Positions 10,321 to 18,589 of a stretch of 64,000 nt of DNA are shown here, in pieces. Location of the stretch: positions 3,348,001 through 3,412,000 of the forward strand of contig NZ_VWWO01000001.1 of assembly GCF_011752935.1 (NCBI RefSeq). Direction: 5' to 3'. The notes under the pieces are model-generated. The model was not told where the DNA came from. It worked only from the letters and a program-made list of their open reading frames with translations, and did no database searches. A program made the translations under genes and the position numbers. Source of the DNA: Chitinophaga sp. Cy-1792. Lineage in GTDB: Bacteria > Bacteroidota > Bacteroidia > Chitinophagales > Chitinophagaceae. Numbering within the stretch: the stretch's first letter is position 1; the number at the start of each line of letters is the position of its first letter.

Positions 10321-10913
10321 ATCGTCAAAATATTAAATCAACTTTATTTGCCGGATATTTCTTCATGTGAACTGAAGAAATTCATTGATGGTATCGCTCA
10401 AGGCGAAGAACAGGCCTATGCGCAACTAGAGAGGCATTAATGGAATGAAGTCTACTCATTTGCATTACCATTTTTGAAATCTCCTATGCTTGTGGAAGAT
10501 GCCAACCAGGAAGTATTTGTTATGTAATGGCTTAAGAGTGAAAGCATACAGCAATGGCAGAAATTCAGAGCCTACTTCATGACCATGGTATGGCATGAGA
10601 TATCAATACCTTGCGCCATGATAAGCGTCAGCTGCTGATACGTAGTATGGAACCTGTTGCTGTTCCTCAGGAAGAATTAATGCACAGCAGGGAAACAACT
10701 ACCATGATACATGCTGTCCTGCATAATTTACCCGCACGAGACAGGGAGGTAACAAAGGACTTTCGCATGATCAGATCGCAGCGAAACTGCAGCTCATCAA
10801 GAAGACCGTCGCCAACCTGATCTCACACGCATTGAACCAGGTTAGGGATTACCTTCATCAAAAATGTTGTCTGATAGAACTCTTACTGGTGACCATTTAC
10901 CTGTTTTTTGCCT
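10321..10913 (+). pseudogene. ECF RNA polymerase sigma factor remnant (FecI-like)
   Basis: Read across frames, this region encodes most of a Bacteroidota ECF sigma factor. The first part is region 2-like (ELKKFIDGIAQGEEQAYAQL, then VEDANQEVFV, then KFRAYFMTMV), broken by TAA stops after ERH and after VFVM. A frameshift near 10605 leads into NLPARDREV. A second near 10760 leads into HDQIAAKLQLIKKTVANLI, the region 4 helix-turn-helix, and a hydrophobic tail. With two stops and two frameshifts it is dead. Its last frame runs straight into the right copy of the 368-bp repeat, making a chimeric frame (10832-11278) that is probably not functional. Confidence 0.8.
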
Positions 10914-11278
10914 CCCCCAAAGCCCTGTTTACGAAAAAAGGGTTCGGCGGACTGCCTCCTGTTGCCACTACTACCCCTGAGCAGGTGGCCGCTGCAGCTT
11001 CCTGGGCAGCAGCATCCGTTTTCAGCAGCGACCTTACCGAAACAATCCGCGAACTGAAAACTACAGGCAATGGAAAACCAATAGTAGCACTGGGCGGCGG
11101 TGGTTTTATGCAAAGTCTTATCGCTACAGGACTGATAGACGAGTACCACCTCGCTATTCATCCGGTGGCCCTGGGTGCGGGGTTACCGATCTTTAACGCC
11201 CCGCTGGAGCTGCAACTCACAGACCTGAAGCGCTTTCCCCGTGGGATTGTAGTGCATGTTTACCGGGGAGTGCAGTGA
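10914..11278 (+). pseudogene. 3' fragment of the reductase gene (duplicate)
   Basis: This carries the C-terminal 121 codons of the RibD/DHFR-family protein at 4182-4772, with two amino-acid differences (Ser to Ala, Gln to Arg). The first 75 codons are missing, including the LDGF start of the fold. It has no own start codon and is fused in frame to the tail of the sigma-factor remnant. It abuts the HAD gene, so it probably marks where the original end of the reductase gene lay before the island arrived. Confidence 0.9.
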
Positions 11279-11281
11279 ATC
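10914..11281 (+). repeat. 368-bp direct repeat, right copy
   Basis: Right partner of 4408-4775. The last matching base (11281) is also the last base of the HAD gene's stop codon on the opposite strand. The distance between copies is 6,506 bp, so recombination between them would remove exactly that length and leave one intact reductase gene. Confidence 0.97.
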
Positions 11282-12066
11282 TAAAAGCACAATGCTTCAA
11301 TCACCTCTAGTATGCCGGCATCGTTGTTATCTTTTTCCGTAACATAGTTGGCTGTCTGGATTATGGCAGGAGTGGCATTCTTCATGGCGTAGCTGTATCT
11401 GGCAGTCTGCATCATTTCATAATCGTTCATAAAATCGCCAAATACCAATGTTTCATCAGGGCTGATGCCATATAATTCCTGTAACCTGGTTACGGCCGCT
11501 CCCTTATTGGCATCATTCCGGGTAATGTCCAGCCACATGGCAGCCCCGGCAGCAATTTTAAGCCTGGAAGCAAGATGTTTGTAATGCGGATAACTGTTTT
11601 GTTCAGCGCCTTTTAAATCGTAAACGGACACCTTTAAAACCGGCTCACTAACCTTGGTGAGATCATCCACAACAGCCAGTTTCTTATGGTATACCAGGAT
11701 GCTTTCTATCAGTGTATCGCTGGCATCTTCAATATACCATTGATCAGTGCCGCATAACACCGGCCAGGCATCGTTAATGGTTCGTGCCGTAGTGACAAGT
11801 TCCGTTATCGCTGACTGTGGTAATGGTTTTGACATCAAAACTTTATTTTCATGCGTAACAAGACTGCCATTATCAGAAATAGCGAATATCTTGTCCATGA
11901 CCGATCCGAATTTTTCACTGATACTGAAATAAGGCCGGCCAGTTGCAATGCCCAGCTTAACCCCTTTGGTAAACAGGTTTTCTGCAATACCCCAGAAACG
12001 CGGCGGCACTTCGTGGTTGTCGTTCAATAGCGTTCCGTCAAGATCCGTGACTATCAATTTTATCAT
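11281..12066 (-). CDS. Cof-type HAD-IIB family sugar-phosphate phosphatase
   Basis: A 261-aa HAD hydrolase. The catalytic DLDGT is at residues 8-12, the second motif is IATGRPY, and the distal metal motif is FGDFMNDYEM near residue 210, with a C2-type cap between them. Members dephosphorylate small phosphorylated metabolites, often sugar phosphates or flavin/PLP compounds. Substrate cannot be read. It is 17 bp downstream of the VOC gene and is the second gene of a likely operon preceded by a DeoR operator. Its stop overlaps the edge of the 368-bp repeat, so it was the original neighbour of the reductase gene. Confidence 0.9.
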   Translation of the reverse strand: MIKLIVTDLDGTLLNDNHEVPPRFWGIAENLFTKGVKLGIATGRPYFSISEKFGSVMDKIFAISDNGSLVTHENKVLMSKPLPQSAITELVTTARTINDAWPVLCGTDQWYIEDASDTLIESILVYHKKLAVVDDLTKVSEPVLKVSVYDLKGAEQNSYPHYKHLASRLKIAAGAAMWLDITRNDANKGAAVTRLQELYGISPDETLVFGDFMNDYEMMQTARYSYAMKNATPAIIQTANYVTEKDNNDAGILEVIEALCF

Positions 12067-12083
12067 AAATACTTACTTTAATA

Positions 12084-12473
12084 TTAAGCCTGCACTTCTA
12101 CAATATTTTCTTCCGGGTCCAGGAAAATGCCCTCATAGTAGCCGTCTCCCGTCACCCGAGGCTCTCCGATAATTTTATAACCATCCTGCCGGAGGGTGGT
12201 GATAATATCATCTACAGCCTCCCTGGAGCCCATTTTAAACGCCATATGCACAAATCCCCTGTGTTGTGCCCTGTACTGCTGGCGTTGTTCACTGATGGTG
12301 TCCATATGCATGATCTCCAGTCGCGGGCCCGTTTCAAAGGTCAGGAAATAGGAGTAAAATAATTTTTTGGCATTAAAATAAAGATCATTGGATGTTGCAC
12401 CAAAATATTTGATGTAGAACAATCTCATGTGTTCCAGGTTGGCCACCCATATGGCGATATGTTCAATTCCCAT
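12084..12473 (-). CDS. VOC (glyoxalase/dioxygenase fold) family protein
   Basis: A 129-aa single-domain VOC protein. It opens with GIEHIAIWV and has LEIMHM, GFVHMAF and a terminal ENIVEVQA, giving the spaced His/Glu residues that usually bind a divalent metal in lactoylglutathione-lyase-like enzymes. The ATG at 12473 gives the canonical start. The open frame continues upstream to 12650, but that extension crosses the operator and the terminator and is not coding. It is the first gene of the VOC-HAD operon. Confidence 0.85.
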   Translation of the reverse strand: MGIEHIAIWVANLEHMRLFYIKYFGATSNDLYFNAKKLFYSYFLTFETGPRLEIMHMDTISEQRQQYRAQHRGFVHMAFKMGSREAVDDIITTLRQDGYKIIGEPRVTGDGYYEGIFLDPEENIVEVQA

Positions 12474-12506
12474 ATTGCAGATGTAATTATTGTAAGAATT
12501 AATTAT

Positions 12507-12550
12507 ATTGCAATAATATGCAAATTTGCAAAATATTGCAAATATTTGCA
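12507..12550 (-). promoter_or_regulatory. DeoR-type operator and promoter of the VOC-HAD operon
   Basis: It contains the inverted repeat TTGCA-N6-TGCAA (12508-12523), followed by a perfect 14-bp palindrome, TGCAAATATTTGCA, at 12537-12550. Reading the minus strand, a TTTG box is followed 24 bases later by TATTATTG, which fits the Bacteroidota TTTG / TAnnTTTG promoter, with the -7 box inside the inverted repeat. The same core stands in front of deoR. Confidence 0.7.
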
Positions 12551-12569
12551 GGGTTACAGCAAATAAAAA

Positions 12570-12593
12570 AAGCTCATTCCCGGGAATGAGCTT
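12570..12593. terminator. terminator after deoR
   Basis: A perfect 24-bp palindrome (arms 12570-12581 and 12582-12593) flanked by an A run on the plus strand, which reads as a U run after the hairpin on the minus strand. It lies just past the DeoR stop and separates that gene from the VOC operon promoter. Confidence 0.8.
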
Positions 12594-12615
12594 AGGCAAC
12601 TGTATGGTGGATAAT

Positions 12616-13365
12616 TTAAATGATTTGAATATCAATATGCCGGAAATCATCTATTTCCTGGTCATCACTATTCAGGTCTGTTATTAAAACATCTATGGAT
12701 TCCATGCTGCAAACGCCAAAAGCTTCTACCTGTCCTAACCGTTCGTGGTTGGCCAGTACGATGGTTTGCCTGGCGTTTTTTTTCATGGCACGTTTTACTT
12801 CCGCATCCTGCTGAAAAGCGGCAGTGATGCCGTATTGGAGGTCTACTCCGCAGGTGCCCGTCAGGTAAACATCTGCGATATACTCAGCGATGCCGGAACA
12901 GGTGGTGAAGCCGGAAAAAGTTTGCAGGGTACGGTCAAAATTGCCACCGGCAACAATCAGCTCAATGTTTTTATGTTCCGCCAATGCACTGATAACGGTA
13001 TAATTATTAGTGATGACCCTTATTTTCAGGTCGGCAGGGAAATAGGCTGCCACACTGTGTATGGTGGTGCCGCCATCCATAAATACGGTCATGCCGTTTT
13101 TGATTAGCGGCTGCGCTTTTAAGGCAATAATATTTTTCTCTTTTTTGAGATGATTTTTCCTGTCCTGGAAGGTCAATGGATTGGTAGCCCTGCTCATAGC
13201 GCCGCCACGTATCTTCGACAATAACCCGTTTTTATGCAGGTATTCTATATCCCGCCTGACGGTATCTTCCGATACACCCAGCTTTGCAGATACACCTTCA
13301 AAAGTGACATGCTGTTTCTTCTTTAACTGGTCCAGGATAAATTCAAATCTTTTTTCTTTCAGCAT
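12616..13365 (-). CDS. DeoR family transcriptional regulator
   Basis: A 249-aa DeoR repressor. The N-terminal winged helix has VSAKLGVSEDTVRRDIEYL (residues about 24-42) and the classic RGGA that closes the domain. The C-terminal DeoRC sugar-phosphate sensor has the DGGTT motif (near residue 97) and the ITNN segment. Members sense phosphorylated sugars. The operator shared between its own promoter and the VOC-HAD promoter suggests it represses both, and a HAD phosphatase is a fitting target. It ends just before a strong terminator. Confidence 0.93.
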   Translation of the reverse strand: MLKEKRFEFILDQLKKKQHVTFEGVSAKLGVSEDTVRRDIEYLHKNGLLSKIRGGAMSRATNPLTFQDRKNHLKKEKNIIALKAQPLIKNGMTVFMDGGTTIHSVAAYFPADLKIRVITNNYTVISALAEHKNIELIVAGGNFDRTLQTFSGFTTCSGIAEYIADVYLTGTCGVDLQYGITAAFQQDAEVKRAMKKNARQTIVLANHERLGQVEAFGVCSMESIDVLITDLNSDDQEIDDFRHIDIQII

Positions 13366-13395
13366 ACAATCAGGTATTTACCCCCATTTATCTTA

Positions 13396-13419
13396 ATTGC
13401 AATAATATGCAATTTTGCA
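13396..13419 (-). promoter_or_regulatory. DeoR operator in front of deoR
   Basis: A 24-bp sequence identical except at one base to 12507-12530. It contains TTGCA-N6-TGCAA at 13397-13412, about 31 bp upstream of the deoR start. On the minus strand a TTG (near 13430) and TATTATTG are spaced as in a Bacteroidota promoter. Autoregulation is the simplest reading. Confidence 0.7.
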
Positions 13420-13431
13420 GGTTGGAGCAAT

Positions 13432-14397
13432 TTATTCGGAAGCGGATGGCAGGAAGAAATCCATCAGGCCCTTTAATACGGGTGCTGTTTGTTCCTGCAC
13501 CAGCCAGTGCCCTGCCCCCATAATTTTCACTTCCTTAACATCGTTGGCTACTAATCGCAGATGATCTGCCAGGAAAGGAGCTGATTGGTATTCGCCACCC
13601 ATGGCCAGTACGGGCATGGTGAGCTTATGCTGACTGAGCTGTAAATTGTCTCTGGCATCCTGCGGAAATGCAGCAAACCAGCTGAAACTGCCGGTAGTAG
13701 CTCCTGGCACGGAATAGGCCCTGATAAATTCTTCGCTTTCCGCTGTAGTGAAGGCATTTTGTACATGCCCTACAACCGGCCAGAAATTCGTCAGGAAAAT
13801 TCTTTCTTTTCCCGCTACCACTTGTCCGGATGCCGGCCAGCCAAAGAAACCGAACCACCAGAGCTTATCCTTGGAGTCGGACCATACGGGCTCAATACCA
13901 GGAAGTAAAGCATCCAGGAAGGCGACTTTTTTTACCTCATCGCCATACTGCGCAGCATAGGCGTAAGCCACCATCAGTCCTATGTCGTGGCCGGCGAGGT
14001 TAATACTGTTATACCCTAACTTATTCACCAGTTCATGAATATCTTTCGCCATATTCTTTTTATCATAACCTGATGCCGGTTTGCCGGATTCGCCTACGCC
14101 GCGCAAATCGGGCGCAATGATGGTGAAGTGTACTGCCAGTGCAGGAAGTACCCTGTTCCACATATACCAGTTTTGCCCGAATCCATGGACCAGTACCAGT
14201 GGATCGCCTTTGCCACCAATAACGTAATGGATCTTCACGCCATTGACATCCATATACTGACTTTTGAAATTGGCTGGCGGGGCAGCCGGTTTGACAGTTG
14301 TTTCCTGCGCTATGGCAACAACGCCGGAAAAGACCACTGCTATTGCTATGATTAGTGATCGGAATACAAGGGTTTTGTGGTTGATACAGCTGCTCAT
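13432..14397 (-). CDS. secreted alpha/beta hydrolase (epoxide hydrolase / dehalogenase-like)
   Basis: A 321-aa exported alpha/beta hydrolase. It has an N-terminal signal peptide (hydrophobic stretch ending VAIAQ), the oxyanion-hole motif LVHGFGQNW, and the nucleophile elbow AGHDIGL. The nucleophile is Asp, as in epoxide hydrolases and haloalkane dehalogenases. A late GAGHWLVQE supplies the catalytic His. The start is the ATG at 14397, which gives a compact signal peptide; the frame also opens at 14445. It lies 23 bp downstream of the DUF2867-type gene on the same strand. Substrate unknown. Confidence 0.85.
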   Translation of the reverse strand: MSSCINHKTLVFRSLIIAIAVVFSGVVAIAQETTVKPAAPPANFKSQYMDVNGVKIHYVIGGKGDPLVLVHGFGQNWYMWNRVLPALAVHFTIIAPDLRGVGESGKPASGYDKKNMAKDIHELVNKLGYNSINLAGHDIGLMVAYAYAAQYGDEVKKVAFLDALLPGIEPVWSDSKDKLWWFGFFGWPASGQVVAGKERIFLTNFWPVVGHVQNAFTTAESEEFIRAYSVPGATTGSFSWFAAFPQDARDNLQLSQHKLTMPVLAMGGEYQSAPFLADHLRLVANDVKEVKIMGAGHWLVQEQTAPVLKGLMDFFLPSASE

Positions 14398-14468
14398 TTT
14401 TTGATGATTATGGGGTTGATGAATTATTTGTTCCTGGGAATACATTTTTTAATAGTATCCTAATTTAT

Positions 14469-15908
14469 TCACTTTTTATCGGTTTTCAGTAATGCATTGA
14501 TCATTCCATTAAAGATGAAATAATGGAAAGGCAGCATGCTATACCAGTATAGTCTGCCCAGTATGCCTTTAGGGCGGAAGGTGGCGGTTTGTACCAGTTC
14601 TGACTGTTCTTCTTTCTGATTGATCTGAAATTCCAGCCATGCTTCTCCCGGCAATTTCATCTCTGCAAACAATAGCAGGCGCTTATTGGCTTTATCTGCC
14701 ACTATTACCCGCCAGAAGTCAAGTGCATCGCCGCCAGATATGCTGGTCCTGTGGGTGCGGCCTCTGCGGAGTCCTACGCCGCCAAAGGCTTTATCCATCA
14801 GGCCACGCAGTTTCCATAGTGTATTACCGTAATACCAGCCGGTTTCTCCGCCGATGCTCCAGATTTTTTGCAGCACTTCCTGTTCGTTTCCATCAATAGT
14901 GCGGCGTTTGATATCTTTAAAACACCCGAATACCGGTACTTCTATATTGCCTATGATCCTGGGATCTGCATTGGAAGCGCTGAAAGCATCTTTCCAGCTG
15001 CTGATTACCTCCTGTTGCTCGATTTTTTGAAATGCCAATGCTACTGCTTCCTTATAGGTTAGCAGGGTGATGTTGAGTTGCCGGGAAAGGTTATTGGGGC
15101 GACATATTACATCTACTTTCATGCTGTCTACCAGGTTTACTGCCAGCTGGTAGGAGGTAGAGGTGACAAAATAGAGCCAGTAACTGGATAGGCGGGGAGT
15201 CATTACCGGTACCGTAATGATATAACGTTTTAAGCCGCGAACAGCTGCAAATTGTAACAGCATTTGTTTATAGGTAAGCACTTCGGGGCCGCCAATATCG
15301 AAATCCTGGTTGTAGGCTTCTTTCATCAGCAGTGTGCCGGCGAGAAAAGAAATGACATTCCTGATGGCTATAGGCTGACACCTGGTGTTGACCCATTCCG
15401 GTGTTATCATCACCGGAAGTTTTTCCACCAGGTCGCGGATGATTTCAAATGAGGAGCTGCCGGAGCCTACTACGATTCCTGCCCGTAAAACAGTAACGGG
15501 CACCTTGCCGGCACGAAGTGCCTGCTCTACAGCGAGTCTGGATGATAAATGCCTGGACAGCTGCGGGGCGTTTACAATGCCACTGAGGTAAATGATCTGC
15601 TGGCAGCGCGTAGCAGACACCAGCTGCAGGAAGTTTGTTACGGCGCGAAGTTCTGAAGCCTCGAAGGAAGCACCTTCCCGCATGGAATGAATCAGGAAAA
15701 AAGCTACATCAATATCTTCAGGAAAGCTGACCTGGCTGACATCTCCCGAAAAATCCACTTCCACCACCTGTACAGGTCCTGGTATATGGTCAGTGGTAAA
15801 TCGTTTTTTACTCCTGACACAACAGGTAATCTGATGTCCCTGTTCTGCCAGCACAGCCGCCAGGCGCTGTCCTATGTAACCATTTGCTCCTGTAATCAAT
15901 ATATGCAT
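14469..15908 (-). CDS. NAD(P)-binding atypical SDR with C-terminal DUF2867-like domain
   Basis: A 479-aa two-domain protein. Residues 1 to about 280 are an atypical short-chain dehydrogenase fold with the nucleotide-binding GANGYIGQRLA at 7-17. Residues about 330-479 resemble DUF2867, a polyketide-cyclase-like domain (conserved ...TGWYYGNTLWKLRG.., LDFWRV). This fusion is frequent in Bacteroidota and is linked by name only to quinone or lipid oxidation; the reaction is unknown. It probably shares a transcript with the downstream hydrolase. Confidence 0.82.
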   Translation of the reverse strand: MHILITGANGYIGQRLAAVLAEQGHQITCCVRSKKRFTTDHIPGPVQVVEVDFSGDVSQVSFPEDIDVAFFLIHSMREGASFEASELRAVTNFLQLVSATRCQQIIYLSGIVNAPQLSRHLSSRLAVEQALRAGKVPVTVLRAGIVVGSGSSSFEIIRDLVEKLPVMITPEWVNTRCQPIAIRNVISFLAGTLLMKEAYNQDFDIGGPEVLTYKQMLLQFAAVRGLKRYIITVPVMTPRLSSYWLYFVTSTSYQLAVNLVDSMKVDVICRPNNLSRQLNITLLTYKEAVALAFQKIEQQEVISSWKDAFSASNADPRIIGNIEVPVFGCFKDIKRRTIDGNEQEVLQKIWSIGGETGWYYGNTLWKLRGLMDKAFGGVGLRRGRTHRTSISGGDALDFWRVIVADKANKRLLLFAEMKLPGEAWLEFQINQKEEQSELVQTATFRPKGILGRLYWYSMLPFHYFIFNGMINALLKTDKK

Positions 15909-15979
15909 GTCTGTTAGCGTTAAATGATCTTTCGTCGGACTTAGGATATGTGCTGGTGGTGCGTGCTCCAGTAGAAGGA

Positions 15980-16447
15980 TCAGTTAAGGTACCAGATGGC
16001 GGCATTCAGTATACTGGCAAAACTTACCCACGCGAGGTAAGGCCATTGAAGGCTGGCGGCAGTGGCCGACACCCGGTAATACTGCCTGATCATTAAAATG
16101 ATGAATAGCCATAACAATAAGATATCTGCCATGGCAACCCTCACCCAGTGAAACTGGAAGAACAGTATGCTCCACCAGAAATTCAGGAAAAGTTGTATGC
16201 TGAAAAGTACGATGGCACGCCTTCGCGCCGGAGAAGGAGGCTGCTGTAATACGAGATATAGGGAGATACCCATCAAAATGTATAATATAGTCCATACAGG
16301 CCCAAATACCGCATTGGGAGGATTAAAAGATGGTTTTTCCAGGCCCGGATACCAGGTGTTTACATTTTGCAGCGTAACATATCCGGCAACAGCTCCTGTA
16401 AGTAACGGCAATCCAATACACAACAAAAGTTTGAACAGTTTATTCAT
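15980..16447 (-). CDS. TspO/MBR family membrane protein
   Basis: A 155-aa tryptophan-rich sensory protein with five hydrophobic segments. The family core is clear: NTWYPGLEKPSFNPPNAVFGPVW near residues 32-55, then FFQFHWVRVAM, and a C-terminal YLAWVSFASILNAAIWYLN-type helix (split here for length). TspO proteins bind porphyrins or cholesterol-like ligands. The start is the ATG at 16447, which gives the usual length. An upstream extension would add 44 unlikely residues and reach the AraC remnant. Confidence 0.9.
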   Translation of the reverse strand: MNKLFKLLLCIGLPLLTGAVAGYVTLQNVNTWYPGLEKPSFNPPNAVFGPVWTILYILMGISLYLVLQQPPSPARRRAIVLFSIQLFLNFWWSILFFQFHWVRVAMADILLLWLFIILMIRQYYRVSATAASLQWPYLAWVSFASILNAAIWYLN

Positions 16448-16545
16448 GGTGTCTCTTTTATGCAGATCGTCGGCATAATGGTTATGCCATGCGTTACTTA
16501 ACAAACATATGGCAATAGTGTTGAATGCTGTTGTGGAGAATGTTG

Positions 16546-16770
16546 TTAAGGCTAGTATCAAGACGGATTTCTCGTTCACTTACCGGCATGAATACACAAC
16601 AATATATACATAACGCCATCATTGAAAAGGCGAAGGAAAAATTAGCTGCAACTAATTTATCTGTATCGGAAATTGCCTATGCATTAGGTTTCGAGCATTC
16701 GCAATCTTTTAGTAAACTCTTTAAGGCCAGAACGAAGTTGTCGCCACTTGCATTCAGACAGTCATTTTAG
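16546..16770 (+). pseudogene. C-terminal remnant of an AraC family regulator
   Basis: Only the second helix-turn-helix of an AraC protein survives: RSLTGMNTQQYI, then LSVSEIAYALGFEHSQSFSKLF and LSPLAFRQSF. It aligns with the end of the complete AraC protein at 20518-21432 (SVAEIAYQLGFEHPQSFNKLF). The ligand-binding half and first HTH helix are gone, so it cannot be a normal regulator. Confidence 0.75.
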
Positions 16771-16917
16771 GGTATAACGCTGCTGCATATACGTATTTTC
16801 TTATGCTTGATATGTCTAAATCATTGTTTGTCAGACGGGTCGGATATTGGCTTTGATTTATGCTTTCTTTTTTATAATATCAGCTACCAATAATTCTTCT
16901 GCCAAAATCTTTACTAT

Positions 16918-17589
16918 ATGTCTGGAAAGTATTTTATCGCTGGACTATGCCTTCTTTGCTGCTCCTGTATGTTCAAATCCTCTAAAGACTACCTGAAAGA
17001 AGCTGCTGCGTTTGAGGCCCAAAACAAACTGGAAGAAGCCATCGGAGTCTTGGATAAGGCAATTGAAGCGAACCCCAAATTTTTGCCTGCCTATCTTAAT
17101 CGTGGTGCCGACTTATCAAGACTCGGGAAGCATGATCTTGCCATTCAAAATTATACTGCCGTTATCAGGCTATCCCCGAACAATGTATTGGCTTTGGTTA
17201 ACAGGGGGCAAAATGAATTTAGCCTGGGCCAGTACAGGAAGGCGCTGGATGACTTCCAGGCGGCCATCCGGCACAAGGGCGGTGAAAAATTTTACATCGA
17301 CCTGAACCCCAATTCAATAGTTGATGTGGGACAAGGTTATGATGTTCCGATGGTAGTGATCAGGCTGGACAGAGGTCTGGTCTACTACAACCTCGATAGT
17401 TTAAACAGTGCATTCCGCGATTTTCAATTTTGCATCGGGCAGCAATATGAATTAGGTATGGCTTACCGGTTAAGCGCTTATGTATACCTGCGCGCCGGGC
17501 AAAAGGAAGCCGGCTGTCAGCACCTGCAGCAGGCAGTGGCACGGGGAGATGCGGAAGCAAAGGAGGCTCAGGCAAAATACTGTCAATAG
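16918..17589 (+). CDS. TPR-repeat lipoprotein
   Basis: A 223-aa protein with a lipoprotein signal (LLCCSC, Cys near residue 17). It carries three or four tetratricopeptide repeats: one around residues 25-60 (EEAIGVLDKAIEANP), the next around 60-95 (LAIQNYTAVIRLSPN), then RKALDDFQAAI and a C-terminal Sel1-like or TPR pair. It is likely anchored in a membrane, facing the periplasm, and binds proteins. No partner is evident. The next gene starts 124 bp downstream. Confidence 0.8.
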   Translation: MSGKYFIAGLCLLCCSCMFKSSKDYLKEAAAFEAQNKLEEAIGVLDKAIEANPKFLPAYLNRGADLSRLGKHDLAIQNYTAVIRLSPNNVLALVNRGQNEFSLGQYRKALDDFQAAIRHKGGEKFYIDLNPNSIVDVGQGYDVPMVVIRLDRGLVYYNLDSLNSAFRDFQFCIGQQYELGMAYRLSAYVYLRAGQKEAGCQHLQQAVARGDAEAKEAQAKYCQ

Positions 17590-17712
17590 GTATCTCCAAC
17601 TTTTCGCTGGTTGCCTGGCTGTTTCTTGGTTATCATTGGTACCTTTACATCGGCTCCGGCCCGACGGGACTGGCGGATCGCTTTCCCGTATGTAATTGTC
17701 AAAGGATATTTT

Positions 17713-18414
17713 ATGATGAAAGATATATCTCCGGCCGGGAGCCAGGTGGGCTACGTTGAAAGTTTTCATGACCTCATTGCTACACCCTACAGCGGACAGG
17801 TGAATGCACTTTGCTGGAAGCGCGAGCTGGCAGGGGATTTTTCTGAGATTGTACACAAGATAGCGTTAGATGGAAATATAACGGTCGTTGAAGAGGAGGA
17901 GCTGCGTGCGCTTCAGTTGAGTGAGCAGGGGAATCTGGCCCGTGAAATTCTTTTGAATGATATGCTATTACTGGAAGAGCAGGGCGCATCGCCGTTGCTG
18001 AATGTGATCAGCTACTATGAGCGTGATGTCGCCTATCCGTTTTTTCCTACCGATGTTTATTCCTGGCATGTGGATCGTGCGCCGATACCTACCAGCACTT
18101 TTTTATGCACGTACTATGGCGAGTCCAGTGATATATTGCCCAATGCACAAGGCATACAGAAAATTCTCATTCCTGAAATCCGGGCCGGACTCGAAAAGCT
18201 TTATAATGGGCCGGCGGAAGGATTTGAGGCCTTCCTGACGGATAATTTCTTCGATCTCCACTATCAGGCTGTGCCTGATGCGCAGCCGATCAACTGTGGC
18301 ATTGGTAACCTTTGGCGGCTGGCAGTGGATGCTCCCGGAAGTAAGGTGCCACCGTGTTTACACAGGGCTCCCAGGGAAAAGCCGGGGGAGAGCAGGTTGT
18401 TGCTTATATGCTGA
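17713..18414 (+). CDS. DUF1826-like protein
   Basis: A 233-aa cytosolic protein that I place in the DUF1826 family from its central WHVDRAPIPTSTFLCTYYGESSDIL block and its end, PPCLHRAPREKPGESRLLL. The His/Asp pair resembles a cupin or 2-oxoglutarate-oxygenase metal site. DUF1826 genes elsewhere are often zinc-starvation (Zur) regulated, but no COG0523 or Zur gene is visible nearby. The start is the ATG at 17713 (a second Met follows at once). Function is unknown. Confidence 0.65.
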   Translation: MMKDISPAGSQVGYVESFHDLIATPYSGQVNALCWKRELAGDFSEIVHKIALDGNITVVEEEELRALQLSEQGNLAREILLNDMLLLEEQGASPLLNVISYYERDVAYPFFPTDVYSWHVDRAPIPTSTFLCTYYGESSDILPNAQGIQKILIPEIRAGLEKLYNGPAEGFEAFLTDNFFDLHYQAVPDAQPINCGIGNLWRLAVDAPGSKVPPCLHRAPREKPGESRLLLIC

Positions 18415-18511
18415 TAAGATATTGACAGCAGGCACCGCTGTTCTGCTGGCTGTAAGCCGGTTTATGCATCACCACTATGATAAATCAATTGTGTTTAAGG
18501 ATTTTGTAAAA

Positions 18512-18567
18512 TAGTTGAATAATTCAACTAAAATGGTTTTCTTTGTAATGGTTGAATAATTCAACTA
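18512..18567 (+). promoter_or_regulatory. twin MarR operators over the GNAT-marR promoter
   Basis: Two copies of GTTGAATAATTCAAC. The first lies in a perfect 19-bp palindrome at 18512-18530, the second at 18551-18565. Between them TTG (18515-18517) and TTTG (18542-18545) are 24 bases apart, matching a Bacteroidota promoter. One operator covers the -33 box and the other lies at or after the transcription start. Confidence 0.78.
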
Positions 18568-18589
18568 TTTACATTAAAGAAGATATATT

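Noticed and set aside
4408..11281. Reading the 368-bp repeats as attachment sites of a tyrosine recombinase
   Set aside because: No integrase gene or core site is present, and the repeats are too long. Homologous duplication is equally likely, so only the boundary is claimed.
12474..12650. N-terminal extension of the VOC protein
   Set aside because: The extension crosses the operator and the terminator hairpin. The family start is at 12473.
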